A stretch of DNA of 64,000 nt from JBEKTW01 sp049515655. Lineage in GTDB: Bacteria; Bacteroidota; Ignavibacteria; UBA10030; SZUA-254. Made by a program: the position numbers and the translations under genes. Numbering within the stretch: position 1 is the stretch's first letter; each line of letters begins with the position of its first letter. Positions 7,673-16,310 of this stretch are shown one piece after another. The stretch lies in the NCBI GenBank assembly GCA_049515655.1, contig JBEKTW010000011.1, positions 62,001 through 126,000 on the forward strand, given 5' to 3'. The notes below the pieces were generated by a model. The model did no database searches. It saw only the letters and a list, made by a program, of their open reading frames with translations, and was not told the DNA's origin.

Positions 7673-8260
7673 ATGAAAAAACTTCCTCGCTCTTTCTACT
7701 TCCGTCACACTCTTACCGTAGCGAAAGAATTGCTTGGTAAGTTTCTTGTCAGAAAAATGGGACGACAGCTTCTCGTCGGAAAAATCGTTGAGGTCGAGGC
7801 CTACCTCGGCGAAAAAGATCCTGCCAGCCACGCATACCGCGGACAAACTAAACGAAATGAAGTGATGTTCCGGCAAGGCGGGCATCTCTACGTATACTTC
7901 ACCTACGGCATGCATTTCTGCGCGAATATTGTGACGCGAGAAGAAGGAAAAGGTGAAGCGGTGCTGATTCGCGCTGTGGAGCCGATTGAGGGGGTTGAGG
8001 TGATGATGAAAAACCGTGGATTCACTGGGGATGAATCGGATTATTGGAATGTTACGAATGGACCCGCGAAGCTGTGCGAGGCGTTTGGAATTCAGCGTGG
8101 ACAGAACGGAATGGATTTGCTCGGTGATGAGATCTTCGTTGCAAGGCGAGCGACAATCCCCAAATCCCTGATTTGTTCGTCAACCAGAATCGGCATTAAG
8201 AACGCGACTGGCAAACGCTGGCGGTTCTTTGTGGGAGGGAACAGATTCGTTTCCCGGTAA
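7673..8260 (+). CDS. 3-methyladenine DNA glycosylase (AAG/MPG family)
   Basis: A 195-residue base-excision repair enzyme that removes alkylated purines. It carries the family motifs GKIVEVEAYLG with the catalytic Glu, SHAYRGQTKRNEVMF, and YVYFTYGMHFCANIV (DNA-intercalating Tyr region). The ATG at 7673 (MKKLPRSFY) is preferred over an upstream in-frame start because family members begin at this point. It stands alone between repeat-bearing spacers and is convergent with uvrA. Confidence 0.93.
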   Translation: MKKLPRSFYFRHTLTVAKELLGKFLVRKMGRQLLVGKIVEVEAYLGEKDPASHAYRGQTKRNEVMFRQGGHLYVYFTYGMHFCANIVTREEGKGEAVLIRAVEPIEGVEVMMKNRGFTGDESDYWNVTNGPAKLCEAFGIQRGQNGMDLLGDEIFVARRATIPKSLICSSTRIGIKNATGKRWRFFVGGNRFVSR

Positions 8261-8268
8261 ACATCGTT

Positions 8269-8327
8269 GTAGAGTCCGATTCGTAATCGGACGGCTCAGG
8301 ATGTCCGTTCTGGGGAACGGACTCTAC
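8269..8327 (+). repeat. Cruciform/REP-like element (two hairpins inside an outer inverted repeat)
   Basis: Outer arms GTAGAGTCCG (8269-8278) and CGGACTCTAC (8318-8327) enclose hairpin 1 (GTCCGATT 8274-8281 / AATCGGAC 8285-8292, loop CGT) and hairpin 2 (GTCCGTTC 8303-8310 / GAACGGAC 8315-8322, loop TGGG). The linker CTCAGGATG (8295-8303) also occurs, inverted, in the palindrome beside the RAYT transposase at 11390-11398. The element sits in the convergent mpg-uvrA gap. Confidence 0.65.
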
Positions 8328-8391
8328 GCTCCGTTCGAAAGGTCGTACGCCCGATTGGTTCCACCTGCCTCTGGGGGAAATCGGACAGCCG

Positions 8392-11265
8392 TCACCCCCG
8401 CAATTCTTTTTTCAAATACATCCCCGTGTAAGATTTTTCATTCTTCGCAATGGATTCGGGTGTCCCTTCGGCTACGATGTAACCGCCTTCGTCGCCGCCT
8501 TCGGGTCCAAGGTCGATAATCCAATCGGCAGTTTTAACAACGTCCATGTTGTGTTCAATTACGATGACGGTGTTGCCTTTGTCGACAAGCTTGTCGAGCA
8601 CTGACAGTAACATGCGGATGTCCTCGAAATGCAGGCCCGTCGTCGGTTCGTCAAGGATGTAGAGAGTCTTCCCCGTGCCGACCTTTGAGAGCTCTGTCGA
8701 AAGTTTCACTCGCTGTGCCTCGCCGCCGGAGAGTGTTGTCGCCTGCTGGCCGAGCCGGATGTATCCAAGTCCCACGTCGTGCAAGGTCTGAAGCTTTCGC
8801 TGAAGGGCCGGTATCTCGCTGAAGAATCCGGCTGCCTCTTCGACAGTCATCTCCAGAACATCGGAAATTGACCTTCCTTTGTAGAGAACCTCCAGCGTTT
8901 CCCGGTTGTACCGTTTACCTTTGCACACTTCGCAGAGCACATAAACGTCGGGCAAGAAATTCATCTCGATCTTTCGAAGTCCGTCACCTTCGCAGCCCTC
9001 GCAGCGCCCGCCTTTCACGTTGAAACTGAAGCGCCCGGGTTTGTAGCCGCGAATTTTCGCTTCCGGAAGCTGGGTATACAGATCGCGGATATGAGTGAAC
9101 AATCCGGTGTACGTGGCCGGATTCGAGCGCGGCGTTCGCCCGATGGGCGCCTGGTCGATGTCGATCACTTTATCAATCTGCTCAATCCCATCAAGAGACT
9201 TATGCCGGAGCGGGACTTCCTTTGATTTGTAGAATTTTCGTGCAAGAATGCGGTATAGCGTCTCGGTAATGAGACTCGATTTCCCCGAGCCGCTTACGCC
9301 TGTCACGCAAATAAGCGTGCCCAGGGGAAGGCCGGCGTCAATCGATTTCAAATTGTTTCCTTCACAACCCCGCAACCGCAGAATCTTTCCGTTACCGGCC
9401 CGCCGCTTCGCAGGCACTTCAATTCGTTTCTTGCCAAGCAGGTAAAGGGCTGTATGAGAAGCAGCTCCCTGTCCATTGCCAGGTACATCGATTTTTGAAT
9501 TTCTAATTTTTAATTGATCCGGTTTTCCACACGTTACCAGATGGCCGCCGTGCTCTCCGGCGCCTGGACCCAGATCGACGACAAAATCGGCGTGCTGAAT
9601 CATTTCCTTGTCATGCTCGACGACGATCACGGTGTTGCCAAGGTCCCGCATCTGTTGGAGTGAGTGGATGAGCTTGATGTTATCGCGTTGATGCAGTCCG
9701 ATGCTTGGCTCGTCGAGGATGTACAAAACGCCGACAAGCTGCGTTCCAATTTGCGTGGCAAGCCGGATCCGCTGTGACTCTCCTCCCGAGAGCGTTCGCG
9801 CCGACCGGTCCAGCGTAAGGTAATTCAACCCCACGTTGAGCAGGAATTGTAACCGCTGTTTGATTTCATCCAGGATCTGGTGCGCGATCTCAAGCTGGCG
9901 TGCTGTAAGCTCGAGCGAGGAGAAAAAAATGTAACAGTCGCGAATGGAGAAGTTGACGATTTTCTGGATGTTGACGATGCTCCCGGTCTTTTCATCCAGG
10001 ATCCGTACCGCGAGGCTTTCTTTTTTCAAGCGTCCGCCGTTACAGCTCAGGCAGGGCTTCGTCGTCATGAATGATTCTACCCATTCGCGAATCCCGCCGG
10101 AGGTTGATTCCTCGAAGTAATGCTTGAGAGCATCGACCAGCCCGTTGAACCGGTGCTTGTACACCACCGTCCGGCCGCTCGAGTAGGTATAGAGAACTTC
10201 GAATTTTTCATCGCCGGCACCCCACAGCAACACTTCCCGTGCCTTCCGGGGGAGTTTCTTGATGGGAGTATCGAAACTGAAATCGTACTTCTTCGCCACG
10301 GCTTTCACCTGACTCCACAGCCAGGTGTCGCGCGGTTTCCCGAGCGGTGCAAGTCCCTCCTGAGTTATCGTGAGAGAATCGTCCGGTAGTATCAGGTTGA
10401 CGTCGAACTCTTTTGTCTCACCCAGGCCGTTGCACGATGGGCAGGCACCGTACGGTGAATTGAACGAAAACGAATTCGGTGCGAGTTCTTCATAGCTGAT
10501 TCCGCACCGGTGACATGCAAAATGCTGGCTGAACAGCTGGTCCTTTTCCCCATCGCTGACAGTAACGACGCCCGAGCCGACGTTTAGCGCCGTTTCAAGC
10601 GAATCGGCAAGACGGGACCGTATGTCCGGACGCATCACGATGCGGTCGACGACGATTTCGATATTGTGAACTTTGTACCGGTCGGTTTTCATCCCTTTGC
10701 GGATTTCCTTCGTCTCGCCGTCAACGCGGACGCGCAGGTAGCCGTCTTTGACGATTTCTTCGAAGAGCTCGCGATAATGCCCCTTGCGGCCGCGGATGAC
10801 CGGCGCGAGGATCTGTACCTTCGTTCCCTCTTTGTATGCCATGACCGCGTCGATGATCTGGTCGACCGTTTGCTTCTCGACGGCCTGTCCACAATTGTAG
10901 CAGTATTGCGTGCCGACGCGTGCGAAGAGAAGTCGGAGGTAATCATAGATCTCGGTCACCGTTCCGACGGTCGATCGGGGGTTGTGCGAGATGGATTTCT
11001 GTTCGATGGAAATCGACGGGCTCAATCCCTCGATGTAGTCAACGTCGGGGCGTTCCATCAATCCAAGAAACTGGCGTGCATAGGCGGAGAGACTTTCAAC
11101 GTAGCGCCGCTGGCCTTCCGCGTAGATTGTGTCGAATGCCAGGCTCGACTTGCCGGAACCCGACAATCCTGTGATGACAATGAGCTTGTCACGTGGCATC
11201 TCAACATCGATGTTCTTGAGATTATGGACGCGCGCGCCCTTGACGATGAGTTTTTCCTGGATCAT
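8392..11265 (-). CDS. uvrA: Excinuclease ABC subunit A
   Basis: Damage-recognition ATPase of nucleotide excision repair, 957 residues. Two ABC modules are present: Walker A GLSGSGKSS near the N-terminus and GVSGSGKSS in the second half, and signature LSGGESQR and LSGGEAQR. The zinc modules CHRCG...CPSCNG and CEGCEGDG...CEVCKG are intact. Between the halves lies a short Asn/Lys/Ile-rich stretch (LKIRNSKID), encoded by a strikingly A+T-rich patch at about 9491-9516, that most UvrA proteins lack. Start chosen at the conserved MIQEKLIVKGARVHNLKN. Confidence 0.98.
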   Translation of the reverse strand: MIQEKLIVKGARVHNLKNIDVEMPRDKLIVITGLSGSGKSSLAFDTIYAEGQRRYVESLSAYARQFLGLMERPDVDYIEGLSPSISIEQKSISHNPRSTVGTVTEIYDYLRLLFARVGTQYCYNCGQAVEKQTVDQIIDAVMAYKEGTKVQILAPVIRGRKGHYRELFEEIVKDGYLRVRVDGETKEIRKGMKTDRYKVHNIEIVVDRIVMRPDIRSRLADSLETALNVGSGVVTVSDGEKDQLFSQHFACHRCGISYEELAPNSFSFNSPYGACPSCNGLGETKEFDVNLILPDDSLTITQEGLAPLGKPRDTWLWSQVKAVAKKYDFSFDTPIKKLPRKAREVLLWGAGDEKFEVLYTYSSGRTVVYKHRFNGLVDALKHYFEESTSGGIREWVESFMTTKPCLSCNGGRLKKESLAVRILDEKTGSIVNIQKIVNFSIRDCYIFFSSLELTARQLEIAHQILDEIKQRLQFLLNVGLNYLTLDRSARTLSGGESQRIRLATQIGTQLVGVLYILDEPSIGLHQRDNIKLIHSLQQMRDLGNTVIVVEHDKEMIQHADFVVDLGPGAGEHGGHLVTCGKPDQLKIRNSKIDVPGNGQGAASHTALYLLGKKRIEVPAKRRAGNGKILRLRGCEGNNLKSIDAGLPLGTLICVTGVSGSGKSSLITETLYRILARKFYKSKEVPLRHKSLDGIEQIDKVIDIDQAPIGRTPRSNPATYTGLFTHIRDLYTQLPEAKIRGYKPGRFSFNVKGGRCEGCEGDGLRKIEMNFLPDVYVLCEVCKGKRYNRETLEVLYKGRSISDVLEMTVEEAAGFFSEIPALQRKLQTLHDVGLGYIRLGQQATTLSGGEAQRVKLSTELSKVGTGKTLYILDEPTTGLHFEDIRMLLSVLDKLVDKGNTVIVIEHNMDVVKTADWIIDLGPEGGDEGGYIVAEGTPESIAKNEKSYTGMYLKKELRG

Positions 11266-11364
11266 TCTGTGGAAATAGTAGGTAACATCGAAGGCGAGGA
11301 TTCGTGTCCCCGCCTCCCAACCGAGTACAAATTATCAAATGATGGAGAGAAAAGCAAAGAAGTG

Positions 11365-11413
11365 TGGACGTCCGGTTTCTAGCCCAGCGCATCCTGAGAA
11401 AGTCGGACGTCCA
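11365..11413 (+). repeat. REP-like inverted repeat downstream of the RAYT gene
   Basis: TGGACGTCCG (11365-11374) pairs with CGGACGTCCA (11404-11413) around a 29-nt loop that contains CATCCTGAG, the complement of CTCAGGATG found in the 8.3-kb element. It abuts the 3' end of the transposase gene (stop at 11418). Confidence 0.6.
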
Positions 11414-11417
11414 GCGG

Positions 11418-11999
11418 CTACCCGAGTAAGAATTCTTCGATCTCTGCTTCCGCCTTCTGGGGACCCCGATAGTCCCTCACAAATGCTTGGTACCCGGCGG
11501 CAGTGCCAAACAGTTCATCCCTCAATCTGTGATTGACTTTTAGAGCGTCAGCATCTACAGCGACCCATTCTCTGTAGTCGGAGAATTTCCAGTCTTCGGG
11601 TCGTTTTACCAGATGTGCGTTCACGGGATTGAGGTGGATGTACCGACAGAGACAACGAAGATAGTTCTCATCGTCGATGTGAAGAGCGCGGAAGTCTCCC
11701 TGGAAAAGATGGCCGCATCTCCTGTACCACTTGTTATAAGATTTGATGTAAGAAACAGAGAAGGAGCGCATCACATTGGAGACATCAATCTCGCTCCTGA
11801 TTCGGACAAGGAGGTGAAAGTGGTTCGGCATGAGACAATAAGCCGCAATTTCTATGTTCGCACGGTCGAAATAGTAATGTAGACGCCGGAGGAAGAACCT
11901 GTAGTTCTCCGGTTCCATGAAGATCTTTTGCTTGTTGTTCCCGCGGTTGTAGATGTGGTAATACTCCCCGGGTATGAATTGTATGCTTCGCCGTCCCAT
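11418..11999 (-). CDS. REP-associated tyrosine transposase (RAYT, IS200-like Y1 family)
   Basis: A 193-residue single-domain Y1 (HUH) transposase. It has YHIYNRGNNKQ at the N-terminus, the metal-binding HUH motif in MPNHFHLLVR, and RYIHLNPVNA near residue 130; the Y1 nucleophile lies in this latter part of the domain. RAYTs are single-copy domesticated relatives of IS200/IS605 transposases that act on REP palindromes. Consistent with that, a palindrome lies on each side (11365-11413 and 12015-12062) and a related one at 8.3 kb. GGAGGATAC upstream of the ATG is a good ribosome-binding site. There are no IS ends or target duplications that I can see. Confidence 0.88.
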   Translation of the reverse strand: MGRRSIQFIPGEYYHIYNRGNNKQKIFMEPENYRFFLRRLHYYFDRANIEIAAYCLMPNHFHLLVRIRSEIDVSNVMRSFSVSYIKSYNKWYRRCGHLFQGDFRALHIDDENYLRCLCRYIHLNPVNAHLVKRPEDWKFSDYREWVAVDADALKVNHRLRDELFGTAAGYQAFVRDYRGPQKAEAEIEEFLLG

Positions 12000-12014
12000 G
12001 GTATCCTCCGCCTA

Positions 12015-12062
12015 GAACTCCGACTTCTATCGTGGTAAATTCCCAGCAAGAAGTCGGAGTTC
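12015..12062 (+). repeat. REP-like 14-bp inverted repeat upstream of the RAYT gene
   Basis: GAACTCCGACTTCT (12015-12028) and AGAAGTCGGAGTTC (12049-12062) are perfectly complementary around a 20-nt loop. The right arm AAGTCGGAGTTCCTGC resembles AAGTCGGACGTCCAGC of the palindrome on the other side of the transposase gene. Confidence 0.65.
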
Positions 12063-12071
12063 CTGCCGGGA

Positions 12072-12980
12072 TCAACCCATCATCCGCCTCTTATGAAGGT
12101 ACTGAAAGAGTGCAACATCGAAGGGAGTGGCGGTGTCGAGCAGAACATAATCGATGTTGTTTTCGCGACATTCTTTCTTGTAGGTATCAACGAAAGTCTT
12201 CATTGACTCCTGATACGCTTTTTGAATGTGCCATGGCTGTGTCACGAGTTCTTCGGCCGTCTCGATGTCTTTGAACACCGCGTCCCTGCCAAACGCGAAG
12301 CTCCGTTCAAGCGGGTCGAGGACCTGCATCACGATCACTTCATTCTTCTTATGGCGGAAATGTTTGAACGCCGTTACAACTTCCTCGGGCTTGTCAAACA
12401 GATCGCTGAGGATAACGACCAGTCCCCGCCGCTTGATGCGTTCGGCAATCACGTGAAGGGAGTTCGCAGTGCCGGTCTTGTTGCCGGCCTCCAGGATCTC
12501 CAGCTGCCTCAGAATTTCCTTTAGGTACGACTTTGTTGCATGCGGAGGCATGTGGAGCCGCACACTCTCGTCATACAACGTGAGTCCCACGGCATCCCGC
12601 TGCTGCACCATCAGGTGTGCCAGCGCCGCCGCGATATAGGACGCATACTCCAGCTTTGTCATCCGCCCATCTGATGCATAGGCCATTGAGCGGCTGGCAT
12701 CAAGAATGAGATATGCTTTGAGATTCGTTTCTTCTTCGAACTGCTTGATGTAGTAGCGGTCGGTCTTCCCGTAAATCTTCCAATCGATATGCTTGATTTC
12801 GTCTCCCGGCATGTACTGGCGATGTTCTGCAAACTCAACGCTGAATCCGTGGTACGGGCTCTTGTGCAAGCCCGTGATGAAGCCCTCGACAACGAGTCGT
12901 GCGACAAGCTCGATGTTCGCGAGCTTCGCAACAACGTCGGGTTGTAAATACCTTCTGTACGATTGAGCGGTCTCCGTCAT
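12072..12980 (-). CDS. DUF58 domain protein (von Willebrand A-like)
   Basis: A 302-residue soluble DUF58 protein. The diagnostic motif is FAEHRQYMPGDEIKHIDWKIYG (about residues 50-71), followed by a vWA-like metal site beginning LILDASRSM. Such proteins usually partner MoxR-type AAA+ ATPases and BatA-like membrane proteins; no MoxR gene is in view (it may lie elsewhere). The start overlaps the stop of the upstream TPR lipoprotein gene by ATGA, so the two form an operon. Exact role unknown. Confidence 0.88.
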   Translation of the reverse strand: MTETAQSYRRYLQPDVVAKLANIELVARLVVEGFITGLHKSPYHGFSVEFAEHRQYMPGDEIKHIDWKIYGKTDRYYIKQFEEETNLKAYLILDASRSMAYASDGRMTKLEYASYIAAALAHLMVQQRDAVGLTLYDESVRLHMPPHATKSYLKEILRQLEILEAGNKTGTANSLHVIAERIKRRGLVVILSDLFDKPEEVVTAFKHFRHKKNEVIVMQVLDPLERSFAFGRDAVFKDIETAEELVTQPWHIQKAYQESMKTFVDTYKKECRENNIDYVLLDTATPFDVALFQYLHKRRMMG

Positions 12981-13498
12981 CGCCTTGCCGCTTTTTTCTT
13001 AATGGGCGGTTTCTGCGATTTGACTGCAAGTGTGTCGTGCGGAAGGAATTGCGATGGATCTTTTCCGAGCGATTCCAACTCGAACTTCGCGGAGGTGGCG
13101 AGATCGTGGTCGGGATACTTCTGCAGGAACGCGAGATAAATTGCTCTTGCACTGTCAAAATTGTGCAATTCATTGTTGAGTAGGAAAGCGGTAAGAAACA
13201 TTGCGGTTGGAGCGAACGTACTCTGCGGGTATTTTACATACACCCGTTGATACGCTGCGACTGCCTTCCCGGTATCGTGCAGGTTGTTGTTGTAGATGAG
13301 TGCGGCCCGGAATTGCGCGGTGTCGGCATATTTCCCCTGCGGATACCGGTCCACGATTTCCTGGTAACTCTCTACGGCGAGCTGGAAGTTGTTCTGTCCT
13401 TCCGCCGCCTGCCCGTCCTTGAAAAGCTGGTCTTCACTCTTGTGCGAACATGAACATACTAACAAAACCGCAATGAGAAAAGGATAAGAGCGAATCAT
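12977..13498 (-). CDS. TPR-containing lipoprotein
   Basis: A 173-residue secreted protein: hydrophobic signal peptide ending in a lipobox-like VCSC (lipidated Cys about residue 18). It is followed by about three tetratricopeptide-like helical hairpins (YQEIVDRYPQGKYADTAQFRAAL, then YQRVYVKYPQSTFAPTAMFL-type units, given here in part) and a basic Lys/Arg tail. The repeat style resembles YbgF/BamD-type outer-membrane assembly proteins, but length and tail do not allow a specific name. AGGAAA precedes the ATG. Probably a scaffold protein anchored in the envelope. Confidence 0.75.
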   Translation of the reverse strand: MIRSYPFLIAVLLVCSCSHKSEDQLFKDGQAAEGQNNFQLAVESYQEIVDRYPQGKYADTAQFRAALIYNNNLHDTGKAVAAYQRVYVKYPQSTFAPTAMFLTAFLLNNELHNFDSARAIYLAFLQKYPDHDLATSAKFELESLGKDPSQFLPHDTLAVKSQKPPIKKKAARR

Positions 13499-13887
13499 GA
13501 TATCATTTTCCTAATCAAATTGAATGAAAAATGTTTCAACTGTATTACAAATCTATCGATCATTTGGACAATTTGCAATTCTTAAAAATGACCAAATTGC
13601 GATCGGTGACGAATGGATGCTAATGCCGAGCGGAATTACCAATGATCGTTACTCAAAACAATTTTGGATCTTCGAAATCCGAAGCACTAAATCCGAAATT
13701 CTAAATTCCGCCTCTCAGAATCCCGCTCCCCGGCGGAATCCAGAGGCGGGACAAATTCGAATTCTCTAAATTCAAAACTGTCTTGAGAATTCTGATTCTT
13801 CGTGTTTTAATCATTCGAATTTTTCACCAAGAATTATGATTCCGCGTAACATCACTTACTACTCTGATTGCGGCGCCAGCCAATGCT
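13499..13887. other. Intergenic region with A+T-rich filler and one hairpin
   Basis: 389 bp between two minus-strand genes. It holds degenerate copies of an AAATCCGAAATTCTAAATTC-type sequence (about 13670-13710, again about 13755-13785) and an 8-bp inverted repeat CCGCCTCT (13708-13715) / AGAGGCGG (13742-13749). A short reading frame on the + strand has no protein-like composition. No gene is supported. The TPR lipoprotein promoter presumably lies near 13500-13560. Confidence 0.6.
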
Positions 13888-15219
13888 TTAACCCGTTCGT
13901 CTCATCACGGCGATAAAAAAGCCATCCGTGTCGTGAAGATGAGGAAGAAGCTTGAACATCGAACCTCCATTGGAAATATTCATCCTCTGAAGTCTCGGGC
14001 CAGGATCCTCAACCACGAAATCCTTATGTGAGTTGAGGAATGCATTTACCACGTGCTCATTCTCTTTTCGGAAAAGAGAACATGTCGCATACACGAGGCG
14101 ACCATCGAGCTTGACAAGTTCGGAATTCGTTTTCAATATATTCAGTTGTTCTTCGGCTTGCTGCTGAACGAGAGTTTCCGTGACCGACCACTTCCTCCAA
14201 GGATTGCGGCGGATCGTCCCGACGCCGGTGCACGGTGCATCCACGAGGACAAGGTCGGCTCTCTTCGCATCCTCTTCCCGGTGAAGCTCTCCCGGCACCT
14301 TTGTCCGGATGCAACGAATGCCCGCGCGCCCGGCTCTTGACTCAAGTTCTGTAAGCCGTCGTCGTTCGATGTCGATGGCGAGAATCTCACCGGTATCGTC
14401 CATCAGCTCGGCGAGGTGCAGTGTTTTTCCCCCCGCGCCGGCGCAGGCATCGACGACGCGCATCCCCGGCTCCGGGCCCGCAATAATCGAAATGAGCTGG
14501 CTTCCTTCGTCCTGAAATTCAAAGCATCCGTTCTTGAACGCCCGGGATGCGTCACGGTTGAATCGTTTCGAACAGACAAGTCCTGCCGGGGAGTATTTCG
14601 CGGGCTCGGCCTGTATGCCTTCAATCTGTAATTGTTGCCGGCATTCTTCCCGACTCACTCTCAACAGATTGACGCGCAAAGTGGTTCTTGCCTGCGCATT
14701 GAGACCACGCAAGAGCTGTTCCGTCTCGCTCCCAAACTGCGCAAACCATTCGTTGACCATCCAATCCTGGAACGAGTACCGAATGCCAAGCTTTCCTGCC
14801 GCATCTCCCGCAAGAAAATCGAATGTTTTATGGTCCGACAGCCACTCCGCATAATGCCCCAGGTCGATGTCGATAGCCGAAGTGCTCCAGTATGAGCCGA
14901 GATGTTGGCGGATTTCTTCCGGCGTGGTCTGTTCGCAGGCGATCTTGTACGCGACGTACTGAGGGAGGTACTTCAACGTTGCAGAAGAAAGAGAAAGACT
15001 CAGAGAATGCTGGTTGAGGTACTCGTTGGAGAGAACCTCAATGGAGCGTTTCGCCCGGAGCATCCCGAATACGGTCTCAGAAATGTATTGCCGGTCGTGC
15101 GAGCCGAGATATCTTCGTGACCGAAAGTATTGTTGAGTAGTGTTATCCGGAGGTTGCGTACTTTCATCAATGCTGAGAAGCAGAGTGAAGGTATGTTCGA
15201 GCTGGGAGGTGAACTTCAT
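13888..15219 (-). CDS. RsmB/NOP2-Sun family (cytosine-C5) rRNA methyltransferase
   Basis: A 443-residue RNA m5C methyltransferase. The N-terminal part resembles the RsmB/NusB-like RNA-binding region; the C-terminal SAM domain has motif I VVDACAGAGGKTLHL, motif IV DAPCTGVG (first Cys) and motif VI YATCSLF (catalytic Cys). The probable target is 16S rRNA C967 as in RsmB, but paralogues (RsmF, YebU) share these motifs. Its start overlaps the stop of the upstream asparaginase-like gene by 4 nt. Confidence 0.88.
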   Translation of the reverse strand: MKFTSQLEHTFTLLLSIDESTQPPDNTTQQYFRSRRYLGSHDRQYISETVFGMLRAKRSIEVLSNEYLNQHSLSLSLSSATLKYLPQYVAYKIACEQTTPEEIRQHLGSYWSTSAIDIDLGHYAEWLSDHKTFDFLAGDAAGKLGIRYSFQDWMVNEWFAQFGSETEQLLRGLNAQARTTLRVNLLRVSREECRQQLQIEGIQAEPAKYSPAGLVCSKRFNRDASRAFKNGCFEFQDEGSQLISIIAGPEPGMRVVDACAGAGGKTLHLAELMDDTGEILAIDIERRRLTELESRAGRAGIRCIRTKVPGELHREEDAKRADLVLVDAPCTGVGTIRRNPWRKWSVTETLVQQQAEEQLNILKTNSELVKLDGRLVYATCSLFRKENEHVVNAFLNSHKDFVVEDPGPRLQRMNISNGGSMFKLLPHLHDTDGFFIAVMRRTG

Positions 15220-16124
15220 ACCGCTACGAACGGTTCGGCCATCTCAGAGTTGATGTACGCACGTGCCATGCGCGGAGTATTGAACGCTACTCCGAATTTC
15301 CCCTGGTTGTTGAGAACGGTGACGCCGCCATAGCCATCGACCTTACGGTGGAGAAGCTCAATCCCTTTTTCGGCGGCAATTTGGGGATACTCGTAGTTGA
15401 TTTCCATCAGGTCGATGACGGTTTTTGCCATGACGACTTTAATCATTGCCTCACCCCAGCCGGTTGTGGAAACCCCGCCAATGGCATTGTCGGCGTAGGA
15501 TCCACAGCCGATGAGCGGTGAATCACCGACACGGCCGGGATACTTATTAAACGTTCCACCGGTCGACGTGCCGGCACAGATATCGCCATTATGGTCCATC
15601 GCAACGGCACCGACGGTGTCAGAGGCCTTCTTCGCTTTGCGAAACGCATCCTTTGTTGAAAAACCTCTGATATTCCGGGCTTCATTCCATCGATCGCGCT
15701 CGCGATCGGTCAGCAGATCTTCCAGAGTGCACAACTTGATTCCGTGCCTGACCGCAAATCGTTCGGCGCCGCGACACACCAGCAGAATGTGTTCGCTCTC
15801 TTCCATCACTTTTCGAGCCAGGGAAATCGGATTCTTGACGTTTTGAACGGCCGCGACTGCGCCGCAGTGGAATGTCTTTCCATCCATGATGCTTGCATCC
15901 AGCTCAATATGGCCGGCGGCATTGAGGTGTGCTCCGCGACCCGCATCAAACGTTTCATCGTCTTCCAGCAACCGGATCGTTGACTCGACGGCCTCGATGG
16001 CATTGCCCTTCCTCTTCAAAATCTCCCAACCCATGTCGAGCGCCCGGGAAACGCCTCTGCGATGGGCTTCCACATCGGCGTCGGCGATATCCCATGCTCC
16101 CCCATGGACAATCAAAGAAATCAT
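15216..16124 (-). CDS. Isoaspartyl peptidase/L-asparaginase (plant-type, Ntn hydrolase)
   Basis: A 302-residue N-terminal-nucleophile hydrolase precursor that should self-cleave before T170 (ASDT/VGAVAMD) to give alpha and beta subunits. It keeps the downstream GTSTGG, GRVGDSPLIGCG and STTGWGE motifs. Such enzymes remove isoaspartyl residues from damaged peptides and hydrolyse asparagine. There is no signal peptide, so it is cytosolic. It follows asnA on the same strand; the 186-bp gap between them holds a terminator-like hairpin, so cotranscription is uncertain. Confidence 0.93.
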   Translation of the reverse strand: MISLIVHGGAWDIADADVEAHRRGVSRALDMGWEILKRKGNAIEAVESTIRLLEDDETFDAGRGAHLNAAGHIELDASIMDGKTFHCGAVAAVQNVKNPISLARKVMEESEHILLVCRGAERFAVRHGIKLCTLEDLLTDRERDRWNEARNIRGFSTKDAFRKAKKASDTVGAVAMDHNGDICAGTSTGGTFNKYPGRVGDSPLIGCGSYADNAIGGVSTTGWGEAMIKVVMAKTVIDLMEINYEYPQIAAEKGIELLHRKVDGYGGVTVLNNQGKFGVAFNTPRMARAYINSEMAEPFVAV

Positions 16125-16267
16125 AAAGAACTGCGACCTGTCATTGTAGGTATGATGTTAAAAGTACAAAAAATTGACGGGAGAAACAACGATGACAAAA
16201 TGAAGGGAAGCAGGTCTCGATGGGAGTACGGGAGATGAGAAGAACGGATGATGTCCGGAAAATGAAA

Positions 16268-16301
16268 ATCCCGACCATCCGGAGTGCCAGATGGCCGGGA
16301 T
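16268..16301 (-). terminator. Probable intrinsic terminator of asnA
   Basis: A 12-bp stem with one mismatch, ATCCCGACCATC (16268-16279) against GATGGCCGGGAT (16290-16301), loop about 10 nt. Read on the minus strand it is followed by TTTTCATTTT. It lies 10 nt beyond the asnA stop. Confidence 0.65.
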
Positions 16302-16310
16302 GTGGTACCA

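Noticed and set aside
10666..11382. 238-codon + strand frame opposite uvrA
   Set aside because: Antisense shadow of a highly conserved gene; no ribosome-binding site or motif of its own.
13524..13769. 81-codon + strand frame in the intergenic DNA
   Set aside because: Made of the A+T-rich filler repeat, with no protein-like features.
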